Source of the DNA: Comamonas sp. SCN 67-35
GTDB taxonomy: Bacteria; Pseudomonadota; Gammaproteobacteria; Burkholderiales; Burkholderiaceae_C
Reading direction: 5' to 3'
Assembly: GCA_001725255.1 (NCBI GenBank)
Contig: MEFV01000021.1
Span: forward strand, 26,862 to 90,861
DNA: 64,000 bases
Below the pieces are notes generated by a model. The model was not told the origin of the DNA. It ran no database searches and saw nothing but the letters and a program-made list of their open reading frames with translations. Of the stretch, positions 25,881-35,551 are shown piece by piece. Numbering within the stretch: the first letter of the stretch is position 1; each line of letters begins with the position of its first letter. A program made the translations under genes and the position numbers.

Positions 25881-28800
25881 TCAGTCGGCTGCTGGGGTCG
25901 CATGTTCCGCGTCATGCCTGTGCCCGCGCACGAAGAGTTGGCGCACGATGAGAAAGAACACCGGCACGAAGAAGATGCCGAGGACGGTGGAAAACACCAT
26001 GCCGCCGAGCACGGCGGTGCCGATGGCGTTGCGCCCGGCCGCGCCCGCGCCGGTGCCCAGCGCCAGCGGCAGCACGCCGAAGCCGAAGGCCAGCGAGGTC
26101 ATGAGAATCGGGCGCAGGCGCAGGCGCACCGCATGTACGGTGGCGTCGATAAGGTTCTGGCCGCGCTGCTGCAGCTGCATGGCGAACTCGACGATCAGGA
26201 TGGCGTTCTTCGACGCCAGCCCCACGGTGGTGAGCAGCCCCACCTGGAAGTACACGTCGTTGGCCAGCCCCCGCCCGTAGGTGGCGATGAGCGCGCCGAT
26301 CACGCCCAGCGGCACCGCCAGCATGACCGAGGCGGGCACGCTCCAGCTCTCGTACAGCGCCGCCAGGCACAGGAAGACGAAGAGGATGGAGACGGCGTAC
26401 AGCAGCGGCGCCTGCGAGCCCGACTGGCGCTCCTGCAGCGAGGCGCCGGTCCATTCGATGCCTATGCCCTGCGGCAGGGTCTGCATGATGCGCTCGACCG
26501 CGGCCATGGCGTCGCCCGAGCTCGCGCCCTCGGCGGTGTTGGCCTCCATCTCCATCGCCGGGCTGCCGTTGTAGCGCATGAGCTGGGGCGAGCCGCTGCT
26601 CCAGCGCGTGCTGGAGAAACTGCCGAAACGCACCATCTCGCCATTCCTGTTGCGCACGCTCCACTTGGCGATGTCCTGCGGCAGCATGCGTTCGGGCGCG
26701 TCGCCCTGGATGTAGACGCGCTTGACCCGCCCCTGGTTGATGAAGTCGTTGACGTAGGTGCCTCCCATGGCGCTGGAGAGCGTGCTGTTGATGTCGGCCA
26801 CGGCCAGGCCCAGCGCCGCGGCCTTGCGGTCGTCCACCGCCACTTCCAGCTCGGAGGTGTCGTCGAAACCCGTGGTGCGCATGTTCGCCAGCGCCGGCTC
26901 CTGACGCGCCGCGGCGATCATGTCGTCCTTGGCCTTCATCAGCGCCTCGTGTCCCAGGCCGTTGAGGTCCTTGAGGATGAAGTTGATGCCCGCGCTCGCG
27001 CCCAGGCCGCGCACGGGCGGCGGCATGACGGCGAAGATGCGCGCGTCGCGGATGCGGCGCAGGTCCTGGTTGGCCTTGCGCGCGATCGCCTCGGCCGACT
27101 GGCTGGCCAGCGGCCGCTTGTCCCAGCTCGTGAGGCGCACGAACATGCTGCCCGAGCTCTGGTTGCCGTTGAAGCCGTAGATCGCGTTGGTGCTGAAGAT
27201 CTCGGGCTTGTCCTTGAAGTACAGCCGGATGTCGTCCATCACCGCCTGCAGGCGCGCGTCGGTGGCGCCCGAGGGCAGCGTGACGTTCACGCGGATGAAG
27301 CCCTGGTCTTCATTGGGCAGGAAGGACGTGGGCAGGCGATGGAACATCCATGCCACGGCCGCGAGCACCACGGCAAACAGCACCATCGTGCGCAGCGAGC
27401 GCTTGAGCAGGCGCGCCACACTGCTCTGGTAGCGGTTGGCGCCGGCGTCGAAATGGCGGTTGAACCACTGGAAGAACCGGTCGGCCACGCCCAGCAGCCC
27501 GCGCCGGGGCGCGTGGCCGGGCTGGCTGTGCGCCATGGGCTTGAGCAGGCTGGCGCACAGGGCCGGCGTGAGCGTGAGCGCGATGAAGACCGACAGCCCC
27601 ATCGCCGCGACGATGGTGATGGAAAACTGCCGGTAGATCACGCCCACCGAGCCCGGGAAGAAGGCCATGGGCACGAACACGGCGGCGAGCGTGAGGCCGA
27701 TGCCGATCAGCGCCGGCGTGATCTCGCGCATCGATTCGCGCGTGGCTTCCTTCGGCGAAAGACCCTGCTCGTTCATCACGCGCTCGACGTTCTCGATGAC
27801 CACGATCGCGTCGTCCACCAGCAGGCCGATCGCCAGCACCATGGCGAACATCGTGAGCATGTTGATCGAGTAGCCCATGGCGTTGAGCGCGCCCAGCGTG
27901 CCCAGCAGCACCACGGGCACCGAGATCATCGGAATGAAGGTGGCGCGCCAGTTCTGCAGGAAGACGAACATCACCAGCGCCACCAGCAGCATCGCCTCGG
28001 CCAGGGTCTTGACCACTTCCTTGATCGAGGCGCGCACGAAGGGCGTGGAATCGGAACTGACGAAGCCGGTGATGCCGTCGGGAAAATAGGGTGCGAGCTC
28101 GGCCAGCTTTTTCGCCACGTCGTCGGCCACCTTGGTCGCATTGGCGCCATCGGCCAGGATGATCCCCAGGCCCGCGCCGGGCTGCCCGTCGAGCACCGAT
28201 CGCACGGTGTAGTTGTCGGCCTCCAGAGCCACGCGCGCCACGTCGGCCATGGTGACGAGCGATCCGTCGGGCAGCGCCTTGAGCACGATGTCCTCGAACT
28301 GCTGCACGGTTTGCAGCTTGGTGCGCGCCGTGACGGTGGCGTTGAGCATCTGGTCCTTGACCGCGGGCAGCGCGCCCAGCTGCCCGGCCGAGACCTGGGC
28401 GTTCTGCGCGTTCAGCGCGGCGACCAGGTCGGACGGCATCAGCGCGTACTTCTCCATCAGCGCCGGGTTCATCCAGATGCGCATCGCGTAGGGCGTGCCG
28501 AAGACGAAGATGTCGCCCACGCCGTCGATGCGCGCGAGCACGTCCACCACGTTGCTGTTGAGGTAGTCGCCGATGGTGACCTGCGTCACGTTCGGATCGG
28601 GCGAGGTGAAGACGTAGGTGACGAGAAAGTCCTGCCCGCCCTTGTTGATGAACAGGCCCCGGCTCTTGACCGCGTCGGGCAGGCGGTTCATCGCGCCCTG
28701 CATCTTGTTCTGCGCCTGCACCTGCGCCACGTCGATGTTGGCGCCGGGCGCGAAGGTGAGTGTGGTGCGCGAGCGGCCCGCCGAGTCGCTTGTCGATTGC

Positions 28801-29033
28801 ATGTACAGCAGGTTGTCCAGGCCCTTGAGCTGCTGCTCGATGATCTGCGTGACCGAGTTCTCCACCGTTTCGGCCGAGGCGCCGGTGTAGGTGGTGTTGA
28901 TGGTCACGCGTGGCGGCGCGATCTCGGGGTACATCTCCAGCGGCAGCGTGGCGATGGAGAACGCCCCCGCGAGCATGATCATGATCGCGATCACCCAGGC
29001 AAAAACCGGGCGGCTGATGAAAAACTGCGCCAT
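25881..29033 (-). CDS. RND multidrug efflux permease (HAE1 family, AcrB/MexB-like)
   Basis: A 1050-residue inner-membrane proton-driven pump. It starts MAQFFISRPVFAWVIAIMIM as expected, has twelve hydrophobic segments in two halves, two large periplasmic loops, and the proton-relay aspartates in helix 4 (AIGLLVDDAIVVIENV, about residues 405-415). The second half closes with GLASKNAILIVEFA and the family-typical end. It takes drugs or other amphiphiles from the periplasm. It lies 14 bases after the adaptor gene; no outer-membrane channel gene follows, so it must borrow one. Confidence 0.96.
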   Translation of the reverse strand: MAQFFISRPVFAWVIAIMIMLAGAFSIATLPLEMYPEIAPPRVTINTTYTGASAETVENSVTQIIEQQLKGLDNLLYMQSTSDSAGRSRTTLTFAPGANIDVAQVQAQNKMQGAMNRLPDAVKSRGLFINKGGQDFLVTYVFTSPDPNVTQVTIGDYLNSNVVDVLARIDGVGDIFVFGTPYAMRIWMNPALMEKYALMPSDLVAALNAQNAQVSAGQLGALPAVKDQMLNATVTARTKLQTVQQFEDIVLKALPDGSLVTMADVARVALEADNYTVRSVLDGQPGAGLGIILADGANATKVADDVAKKLAELAPYFPDGITGFVSSDSTPFVRASIKEVVKTLAEAMLLVALVMFVFLQNWRATFIPMISVPVVLLGTLGALNAMGYSINMLTMFAMVLAIGLLVDDAIVVIENVERVMNEQGLSPKEATRESMREITPALIGIGLTLAAVFVPMAFFPGSVGVIYRQFSITIVAAMGLSVFIALTLTPALCASLLKPMAHSQPGHAPRRGLLGVADRFFQWFNRHFDAGANRYQSSVARLLKRSLRTMVLFAVVLAAVAWMFHRLPTSFLPNEDQGFIRVNVTLPSGATDARLQAVMDDIRLYFKDKPEIFSTNAIYGFNGNQSSGSMFVRLTSWDKRPLASQSAEAIARKANQDLRRIRDARIFAVMPPPVRGLGASAGINFILKDLNGLGHEALMKAKDDMIAAARQEPALANMRTTGFDDTSELEVAVDDRKAAALGLAVADINSTLSSAMGGTYVNDFINQGRVKRVYIQGDAPERMLPQDIAKWSVRNRNGEMVRFGSFSSTRWSSGSPQLMRYNGSPAMEMEANTAEGASSGDAMAAVERIMQTLPQGIGIEWTGASLQERQSGSQAPLLYAVSILFVFLCLAALYESWSVPASVMLAVPLGVIGALIATYGRGLANDVYFQVGLLTTVGLASKNAILIVEFAMQLQQRGQNLIDATVHAVRLRLRPILMTSLAFGFGVLPLALGTGAGAAGRNAIGTAVLGGMVFSTVLGIFFVPVFFLIVRQLFVRGHRHDAEHATPAAD

Positions 29034-29047
29034 GGTGCTGCGGCCTC

Positions 29048-30286
29048 TCAGGGCTTGGCGTCGGATTGCTGCGTGGGCTCGGCCGCCCCGGGCTGCACCG
29101 GCACGGGTTTGACCTTGTCGCCGGCCTTCACGCGCTGCGAGCCATCGACGAGGATGCGCTCGCCGGCCGCGAGGCCAGCGAGCACCTCCCAGCGGTTGCC
29201 CACGGCCGCGCCGGTCACGATGCGGCGGTTTTCCAGCGTGTCGTCGTCCTTGACCACGAGCACGCGCGCCACGCCCGCGGGGTCGCGCGTCACGGCCTGC
29301 TGCGGCGCGAGCAGCGCTCGCTCGCTCACCCCCTCCTGCAGCCGCGCGCGCACGTACATGCCGGGCATGAGCAGCCCCTCGGGATTGGGCACGGTGGCGC
29401 GCAGCGTGATCGCGCCTGTGGCGGGGTTCACCTGCACGCCGCTGAACTGCAGCGTGCCTGCGTGCGCGTAGGTGCTGCCGTCATCGAGCACCAGCGTGAT
29501 GCGTGCCGCGCCTTTCTTGTCCTGCGTGAGCTGGCCATCGGCGAGCTGCTTTTTCAGGCGCAGTACCTCGGTGCTCGATTGCGTGATGTCCACGTACAGC
29601 GGGTCAAGCTGCGTGATGGTGGTCAGCGCCTGCGCCTGGCTGGCCGTGAGCAGGGCGCCGGGCGTGACGCTGGAGGCGCCGCTGCGCCCGCTGATCGGCG
29701 CCTTGATGCGGCTGTAGCCCAGGTTCAGCTCGGCCGCGCGCACGGCGGCCTGGGCCGTGGCGATGTCCGATTCGCTTTGCGCAAGCTGCGTCTGGCCGTC
29801 ATCGTATTGCTGCTGGCTGATGGCCCTGGCCTTGATCAGCTCGGCATTGCGCGCGGCGTTCACCTGCGCGGCGCTCTGGTTCGTCCGGGCCTTGGCCAGT
29901 TGCGCCTGCGCCGTGGCCAGTTGCACCTCCAGGCTCGCCGGGTCGATCTGGTAGAGCACCTGCCCGGCCTTGACCTCGGCGCCCTCGGTGAACAGGCGCT
30001 TTTGCAGGATGCCGCCCACCTGCGGCCGCACCTCGGCCGAGAGGTAGGCGCTGGTGCGTCCCGGCAGCTCGGTGGTGAAGGTGTGCGCCTGTGCCTGCAG
30101 CGTGATCACGCCGACTTCGGCCGGGCCGCCGCCTTTGGCGGGCGCGGATGCCTTGGGCCCGCACGCAACGAGACTCAGCGTGCAGACCAGCAGTGAGCAG
30201 AACCGGGCGGCTGACCGAGGGGAAGAAAAGAGCTTGCGCTGAAGCGGCGTTGGATTGGCGAGGTGGCGGCGTGGCGCGAATGTCAT
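29048..30286 (-). CDS. RND efflux periplasmic adaptor lipoprotein (AcrA/MexA-like)
   Basis: A 412-residue membrane-fusion protein. A lipobox (LSLVACG, about residue 43) follows an unusually long N-terminus. Then come the lipoyl halves (VRPQVGGILQKRLFTEGAEVKAGQVLYQIDP and LGYSRIKAPISGRSG), a coiled-coil hairpin rich in Ala/Gln/Lys (residues about 115-190), and beta-barrel and membrane-proximal domains. A later in-frame start would shorten the odd N-terminus, but no better ribosome site is seen. It bridges the downstream pump to an outer-membrane channel. A palindrome at 30337 may be its operator. Confidence 0.93.
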   Translation of the reverse strand: MTFAPRRHLANPTPLQRKLFSSPRSAARFCSLLVCTLSLVACGPKASAPAKGGGPAEVGVITLQAQAHTFTTELPGRTSAYLSAEVRPQVGGILQKRLFTEGAEVKAGQVLYQIDPASLEVQLATAQAQLAKARTNQSAAQVNAARNAELIKARAISQQQYDDGQTQLAQSESDIATAQAAVRAAELNLGYSRIKAPISGRSGASSVTPGALLTASQAQALTTITQLDPLYVDITQSSTEVLRLKKQLADGQLTQDKKGAARITLVLDDGSTYAHAGTLQFSGVQVNPATGAITLRATVPNPEGLLMPGMYVRARLQEGVSERALLAPQQAVTRDPAGVARVLVVKDDDTLENRRIVTGAAVGNRWEVLAGLAAGERILVDGSQRVKAGDKVKPVPVQPGAAEPTQQSDAKP

Positions 30287-30336
30287 GGAATGATCAGGAC
30301 GTGGATGCAGGTGTTGCGCGGCCGTTGTGCAACAGA

Positions 30337-30355
30337 ATGTGCGAATGTCGCATAT
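30337..30355. promoter_or_regulatory. palindrome upstream of the efflux operon
   Basis: ATGTGCGAATGTCGCATAT is an inverted repeat with 7 of 8 arm positions matching, 51 bases before the adaptor start. TetR-type efflux regulators use such sites, but no regulator gene lies nearby. The rest of the gap 30287-30444 shows nothing else clear. Confidence 0.35.
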
Positions 30356-30444
30356 CTGCTCGCGCTCCGGGCGGCGTCGGCCGGGTCTTCATGCTTCTTT
30401 ACAGAGGCAATGGCCACGGCGCCAGGCACGGCGCACGGAGTTCA

Positions 30445-31368
30445 TTATTCTGCCGCCCGCGCGCGCCGCCAGCGCCTCCCCGGCGCACGCCCCTGATTGA
30501 CCACCAGTCCCAACAGCACCACGGCCGTGCCCAGCCACTGCAGGCCGCTGGGCTGCTCGCCCAGCAGCACCACGCCCGCCCACAGGCCGACGACGGGCAC
30601 CATCAGCGCGAACGGCGCCACCTCGCCCGCCGGGTGGCGCTGCAGCAGGCGCGTCCACAGGCTGTAGGCGAGCAGCGTGGCGAGCAGCGCGAGGTAGAGC
30701 ACGGCGGCGATGGCCGTGAGGTCGAGCGAGCGCAATTGCTGCGCCACCGCCTGCGTGCCGTCGAGCCCGACGGCGAGCGCGAAGAACGGCACGATGGCCA
30801 CCGCGCCGCTCCAGACGATGAAGGGAAAAGGCTCGTAAACGTAGAACTGGCTTGCGCGGCGCGTTATGACGTTGGAAGCGGCCCACATGCCCGAGGCGCC
30901 TGTGGTGAGGACGAAGCCGATCAGCGTCATCTGCCCCGGCCCGTCGCCATGCGAGGAGGCGATCATGAGCAGACCCGCCATCGCCACCGCCAGGCCCAGC
31001 CACTGCGCGGGGCGCACGCGCTCCCTGAGCCAGGGCGAGGCCGCGAGGGTGAAGAACACCTGCACCTGCATCACCACCGAGGCCATGCTCGCCGTCATGC
31101 CCAGGCGCAGGCCCAGGAACAGCAGCCCGAACTGCCCCACGCCCTGCGCCAGGCCGTAGCCCAGCGTGAAGCGCCAGGGCAGGCCGCGCGGCGGGCGCAC
31201 GAAGAGCAGCAAGGGCAGCGACGCGGCCGAGAAGCGCAGCGCGCCCAGCAGCATGGGGCTCAGGCTGTGCAGGCCGAGCTTCATCACAACGAAGTTCAGC
31301 CCCCAGATGACGACGACGGCGATGGCGCGCGCCCAGTCGCCGCGCGAAAAACGGGGTGCGGCGCTCAT
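30445..31368 (-). CDS. EamA-family transporter (DMT superfamily exporter)
   Basis: A 307-residue membrane protein with ten hydrophobic helices in two EamA repeats (VIWGLNFVVMKLGLHSLSP in the first, GMWAASNVITRRAS at the start of the second). Members export amino acids, purines or other small metabolites. Its ATG overlaps the stop of the upstream epimerase gene (ATGA), so it is the last gene of the overlapped operon that starts at 35478. Substrate unknown; in this context it could remove an intermediate of the pathway. Confidence 0.9.
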   Translation of the reverse strand: MSAAPRFSRGDWARAIAVVVIWGLNFVVMKLGLHSLSPMLLGALRFSAASLPLLLFVRPPRGLPWRFTLGYGLAQGVGQFGLLFLGLRLGMTASMASVVMQVQVFFTLAASPWLRERVRPAQWLGLAVAMAGLLMIASSHGDGPGQMTLIGFVLTTGASGMWAASNVITRRASQFYVYEPFPFIVWSGAVAIVPFFALAVGLDGTQAVAQQLRSLDLTAIAAVLYLALLATLLAYSLWTRLLQRHPAGEVAPFALMVPVVGLWAGVVLLGEQPSGLQWLGTAVVLLGLVVNQGRAPGRRWRRARAAE

Positions 31369-32369
31369 GCGGTGACGGGGTGGCCTTGCGCGGCGCGTGC
31401 GGCGACGAAGGCGTCGAAGGCCTCGCTGCTGGTGCGCGCGGGGGTGTAGCCGAAGCGCTCCTTGAGCGCGGTGTTGAGCAGCACCGGACGGTAGCGCAGA
31501 AAGTCCAGCTGCTCGGGGCCGTAGCGGCTCAGGCGCAGCCACGCGCCGATGGCCAGCAGCGCCTTGAGCAGGCCGGCGGGAAAGTCGGTGGTGCGCTTGC
31601 CCAGGCGCCGCGCGATCTCGTGGATGGTGAGCGCGCCGTCGCCCGCGAGGTTGTAGCAGCCGGGCACGGCGTGGCCTGAGAGCGCGTGCATGATGGCGCC
31701 GGTCACGTCCTCGTCCCAGATGAAGACAAAGGGGCTGGGGCTGCCCTGAATCGCAATCAGCCGGGGTTTTTCGAACAGCGCGGTGATCTGGTTGTCCACC
31801 CGTTCGCCCAGGATGGTGCCGATGCGCAGCACGGTCTGCGCCAGCTCGGGGTGCACGCGGCGGTGCTCGGCCAGCATTTCCTCGACCAGGCGCTTGTGGT
31901 GCGCGTAGGCGAAGGCCTCGTTGCCGCGCAGCGGCATGTCCTCGGTGAGCCAGGGGGCGTTGTCGGCGTGGTAGCCGTAGGCCGCGCCGCTGGAGGAGAC
32001 GACGATGTGGCGCACGCCGCTGGCCAGGCAGGCATCCAGAACGTTGCGCGAGCCCTGCACGTCCACCGAATATTCGAACTCGCGCGTCATGCCCTTGCCG
32101 GGCGTGACGATGGACGCCAGGTGCACCACGGTGTCGGGCGCCATGCGGGTGAACTGCGCGGAAAGATTGGCGGCGCGCACGTCCATCTGCGCGTATTGGA
32201 CGCCCGGGAGCTGGCGCTCGGCAGGCACGGCGCGCACGTCGCAGGCGAACACGGCTGTGATGGTGCCGTCGGCAAGCTGATTTGCCAGCGCCGCGATCAC
32301 GCTGCGGCCGACGAAGCCGTCGGCGCCGGTGACGAGCACGCGGCGCGCGGCGGGGGTGGTGGGGTTCAT
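31365..32369 (-). CDS. NAD-dependent epimerase/dehydratase-type oxidoreductase (extended SDR)
   Basis: A 334-residue extended short-chain dehydrogenase. The N-terminal Rossmann motif is TGADGFVGRSV, followed by HLASIVTPGKG, then VVSSSGAAYGY, and the catalytic YxxxK as YAHHK near residue 170. Such proteins act on nucleotide sugars or on 3-beta-hydroxysteroid-like and lactone substrates. It overlaps the transporter genes on both sides by four bases each, so it is translationally coupled within the operon. In a cluster with a flavin monooxygenase it is likelier to be a dehydrogenase or reductase than a sugar epimerase. Confidence 0.88.
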   Translation of the reverse strand: MNPTTPAARRVLVTGADGFVGRSVIAALANQLADGTITAVFACDVRAVPAERQLPGVQYAQMDVRAANLSAQFTRMAPDTVVHLASIVTPGKGMTREFEYSVDVQGSRNVLDACLASGVRHIVVSSSGAAYGYHADNAPWLTEDMPLRGNEAFAYAHHKRLVEEMLAEHRRVHPELAQTVLRIGTILGERVDNQITALFEKPRLIAIQGSPSPFVFIWDEDVTGAIMHALSGHAVPGCYNLAGDGALTIHEIARRLGKRTTDFPAGLLKALLAIGAWLRLSRYGPEQLDFLRYRPVLLNTALKERFGYTPARTSSEAFDAFVAARAAQGHPVTA

Positions 32370-33295
32370 GAGGTGACCTTCGGTGTGGCGTTTTGCGTTC
32401 GCGCGGGCCGGCGCGCCCAGAGGCTGGCCAGCAGCAGCCCGGCGATGATGTCCCAGAAACCCCAGACGCCCGCGACGACAGCCATGCCGCCGAGCCCGCC
32501 GAAGAAGCTGAACACCAGCACCAGGCCCAGGCCCGCGTTGCGGATGCCGACCTCGAAGGTGATGGCGCGCCGGTCGTAGTCGGGCACGCGAAACAGCAGC
32601 GCGCAGCTGTAGCCGGTGGCCAGCGCCAGCGCGTCGTGCAGCGCCACGGCTAGCAGCACCTCGCCGGTGTAGTCGATGAAGAAGCGCCAGTTGCCCGCGA
32701 TCGCGCCGACGATGAAACCGATCAGCACGAGGAAACTCACGATGCCCACGGGGCGCTTGACGCGCGCCGTGAGCGCGGGCCAGCGGTGCGCGATGGCAAT
32801 CCCGAGCACGAAGGGGATGCCGATGATCGCGATGATGTGCAGCGTCATCTCCAGCGGGCTGAGCGCAATCGACTTGAGCAGCGGCGCGGCCGTGGGGTGC
32901 AGGTGGCCCCAGAAGGCGAAGTTGACCGGCATCAGCACAATGGCGAGCGCGTTGGAGACGGCCGTCATCGACACGCTCAGCGCCACATTGCCCCTGGCCT
33001 GGTGCGTGAGGATGTTGCTCACGTTGCCCGGTGGGCAACACGCAACGAGGATCATCCCGAGCGCGATGCTCGGCTCCACCCCGAGGACGATGGAGAGCAC
33101 GAAGGTGATGAGCGGCAGCACCAGAAACTGCGCCGCGATGCCCACGCCGAAGGCCAGCGGCAGCTTGAGCACGCGGCGGAAGTCCTCCACGCGCGTGTCG
33201 AGCGCAATGCCGAACATCAGCGCCGCCAGCACCCAGTTGAGCAGCGCGAGCGACGCGGGGTTGAAGTTCAGCCGGATCTCGTCGATGGGCAGCAT
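32366..33295 (-). CDS. bile acid:sodium symporter (BASS) family transporter
   Basis: A 309-residue membrane protein with nine to ten helices and the BASS core motifs: ALGMILVACCPPGNVSNILT (residues about 77-95) and the second-repeat EVGIRNAGLGLVLV near residue 250, which form the two crossing helices with sodium sites. Bacterial members import organic anions such as bile acids, pantoate or keto acids with sodium. Its stop overlaps the start of the epimerase gene (ATGA). It is probably the uptake system for the substrate of the neighbouring monooxygenase and dehydrogenases. Confidence 0.92.
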   Translation of the reverse strand: MLPIDEIRLNFNPASLALLNWVLAALMFGIALDTRVEDFRRVLKLPLAFGVGIAAQFLVLPLITFVLSIVLGVEPSIALGMILVACCPPGNVSNILTHQARGNVALSVSMTAVSNALAIVLMPVNFAFWGHLHPTAAPLLKSIALSPLEMTLHIIAIIGIPFVLGIAIAHRWPALTARVKRPVGIVSFLVLIGFIVGAIAGNWRFFIDYTGEVLLAVALHDALALATGYSCALLFRVPDYDRRAITFEVGIRNAGLGLVLVFSFFGGLGGMAVVAGVWGFWDIIAGLLLASLWARRPARTQNATPKVTS

Positions 33296-33322
33296 GGTTC
33301 TCTCCCGGTCTTTCAGCCTTTT

Positions 33323-34639
33323 TCAGGCCAGCGCCTCGGCCGCGCGGCGCACGGTGCGCCGGTACACGTCCTTGTTGACGTAGTAGGCCATGCGTTCGAG
33401 CTTGAGGTAGTGGTAGCCGCCCGACATGTCGGGCGGCGGCCCGGCCTTGGCCTGCGTCAGCGCGGCGGCGGCGGGGCTGCCCTCGCCCAGCGCCTTGAAA
33501 TAGCGCGCGATGAGTTCCGCCTGCTCGTAGCGGCCCTGCCAGCCCAGGCCGCTGGCTTCCACCATGCCCAGCACGGCCAGGCGCTCGAAGCGCGGCGAGA
33601 AGATGTTGAGGTACAGCCGCGGCGCCATGCCCTGCCAGTTCAGCAGCGCGTCGTCGATGAAGGGGTAGTGCAGCTTGTAGCCGGTGGCCGCCAGCAGCAT
33701 GTCGTACTCGCCCTGCGTGCCGTCCCTGAAGTGCACCGTGGCGCCATCGAGGCGCGCCACGTCGGCGCGAATGCGCGCGTCGCCGTGGCCCAGGTGGTAG
33801 AGGATGAGCGAATTGACCACCGGGTGCGATTCGTACATCTTGTACGCGGGCCTGGGAAAGCCGAAGCGCACCGGGTCGCCCGTGAACCACTTGAGCACCG
33901 TGCCGTCGATCTTCTGCTTGAGCCAGGGGGGCAGCGTGAGCTTGCCGCCCACGGTGTCGGCCGGAATACCGAAGACGTACTTGGGCACGAAGTAATAGCC
34001 GCGGCGCACGGAGAGGTCGATGCTTTGGGCATAGTGCACCGCGTCCACCGCGATGTCGCAACCCGAATTGCCCGCGCCGACGATGAGCACGCGCTTGCCG
34101 CTGAACTGCGTCGGCGACTTGTAGGCGCTGGTGTGCAGCAGCTCGCCGCTGAAATGGCCCTCGAATGCAGGCATGTTGGGCTCGGCCAGCGTGCCATTGG
34201 CGATCACCACGCCCTTGTAGAGCGCGGTTTCCTCGGCGCCGTCCTCCGTTTGGATGGTGACGCGCCAGAGGGTGTCGGCTGCATCGCTCATCGGCTCGAC
34301 CTTGAGTACGCGCGTGCCGAAGCGAAAGTGGCGCTTCAGGTCGAAATGCGCGGCGTAGGCGCGAAAGTAGGCGAGCAGCTCGGCGTGGCCGGGGTAGTCC
34401 GGCGTGCCCGCGGGCATGGGGAATTCGCTGAACTCGGTCGTCGTCTTGCTGGAGATCAGGTGCGCCGATGCATAGACCGTGGAGCGCGGGTTCTCGATGT
34501 TCCACAGGCCCCCCACGTCGCTCCAGGCTTCGAAGCCCTGAAACGGCACGCCGGCCTTTTGCATCGCGCGTGCGCCTGCCAGGCCCGAGGGGCCGGCGCC
34601 GATCAGGGCGATCTGTTCTTGTGTGGCCATCGTGTTCAT
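33323..34639 (-). CDS. flavin-containing monooxygenase (FMO/Baeyer-Villiger type)
   Basis: A 438-residue class B flavoprotein monooxygenase. The FAD motif is ALIGAGPSGLAGARAM at the N-terminus and the NADPH motif is VLIVGAGNSGCDIAVDA near residue 185. Between them the FMO fingerprint FxGxxxHxxxY/F is represented by AFEGHFSGELLHTSAYKSP, a loose match. It should insert oxygen into a ketone, sulfide or amine using NADPH. The ATG overlaps the SDR stop (TGATG). Position with an SDR, which would make a ketone, and a BASS carrier suggests oxidative breakdown of an imported alcohol or ketone. Confidence 0.92.
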   Translation of the reverse strand: MNTMATQEQIALIGAGPSGLAGARAMQKAGVPFQGFEAWSDVGGLWNIENPRSTVYASAHLISSKTTTEFSEFPMPAGTPDYPGHAELLAYFRAYAAHFDLKRHFRFGTRVLKVEPMSDAADTLWRVTIQTEDGAEETALYKGVVIANGTLAEPNMPAFEGHFSGELLHTSAYKSPTQFSGKRVLIVGAGNSGCDIAVDAVHYAQSIDLSVRRGYYFVPKYVFGIPADTVGGKLTLPPWLKQKIDGTVLKWFTGDPVRFGFPRPAYKMYESHPVVNSLILYHLGHGDARIRADVARLDGATVHFRDGTQGEYDMLLAATGYKLHYPFIDDALLNWQGMAPRLYLNIFSPRFERLAVLGMVEASGLGWQGRYEQAELIARYFKALGEGSPAAAALTQAKAGPPPDMSGGYHYLKLERMAYYVNKDVYRRTVRRAAEALA

Positions 34640-35478
34640 CAATGCGAGGGGTCGGAGTCGGAGGAAGAGCCGTTCAGGCCCGGAATCGGTGTTGCGCCCG
34701 CCTCGGTGGCACGCGGCTTGCGCGGCTGGCGCCGCAGCAGGGCGTCGTGCCAGCGCGCGGGCAGGCAGGCGAGCAGCCGCGCCAGCCAGCCGGTGCGCCG
34801 GGGCAGCACGATGTGCTCGCGCCCAGCCGTCACACCGGCGAGCAGCAGGCGCACGGCCACGTCAGGTTCGAGCAGGCCGGGCATGGCAAAGCGGTTGCCG
34901 GCCGTGAGCTGCGTGCGCAGGTAGCCGGGACTCACGGTGTGCACGCGCACCGGGGTGCCGCGCCATTCGGCGCGCAGGCTCTGCAGGTAGGCGATCAACC
35001 CGGCCTTGCTGGCGCAGTAGGCGCCATTGCCCGGCAGACCGCGCCAGCCGGCGATGCTGGCCATGCCGACGAGCGCGAGTGGCCGTGCAGGGTGCGCGCC
35101 CGCCGCCGCCAGGAACGGCTGGAAGGTGGTGGCTACGCCCAGCAGATTGATCTCGAGCATGCGGCGCATCACGGCCAGATCCGGCGCCTGCGCGGTGTCG
35201 AAACCCCCGGCCACGCCCGCGTTGGCGATCACCAGATCGGGCAGGCCGTGGCGCGCCATCCAGTCGGTGGCCATGGCCTGCATCGCGGTGCTGTCGGCCA
35301 CGTCGGGCGTGTACAGGGCGGTGCGCTCAGGCGCCAGTGCCGCAAGCTGCTGCAGTGCCTCGCGCTGCAGGCCCACCAGTGCCACCGCGCAGCCTTGCGC
35401 CAGCAGCTGGCGTGCCAGCTGCTGGCCCAGGCCGCCGCAGGCACCGGTGACGACGACGTTGTGCAAGAGGGATGACAT
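34639..35478 (-). CDS. short-chain dehydrogenase/reductase
   Basis: A 279-residue classical SDR with cofactor motif TGACGGLGQQLA, NAG (VIANAGVAG), the catalytic serine in GMASIAGW, and YCASK (YxxxK) near residue 155. The C-terminal 60 residues (ARLLACLPARWHDALLRRQP onward) are a basic extension resembling those of membrane-associated SDRs. First gene of the SDR-FMO-BASS-epimerase-EamA operon and divergent from the IclR regulator; likely oxidises a secondary alcohol to the ketone used by the monooxygenase. Confidence 0.92.
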   Translation of the reverse strand: MSSLLHNVVVTGACGGLGQQLARQLLAQGCAVALVGLQREALQQLAALAPERTALYTPDVADSTAMQAMATDWMARHGLPDLVIANAGVAGGFDTAQAPDLAVMRRMLEINLLGVATTFQPFLAAAGAHPARPLALVGMASIAGWRGLPGNGAYCASKAGLIAYLQSLRAEWRGTPVRVHTVSPGYLRTQLTAGNRFAMPGLLEPDVAVRLLLAGVTAGREHIVLPRRTGWLARLLACLPARWHDALLRRQPRKPRATEAGATPIPGLNGSSSDSDPSH

Positions 35479-35551
35479 GGCCGTGGCGGGAGGGATTTGT
35501 CATCGAATGTAGGCCGCCATAGAATGAGTCTCTTATTTTTATATCAAAACG

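Noticed and set aside
25902..29471. A 1189-codon open frame on the plus strand
   Set aside because: It is antisense to the RND pump, with the His/Arg/Val-rich composition expected from the reverse of a high-GC gene, and no family features.
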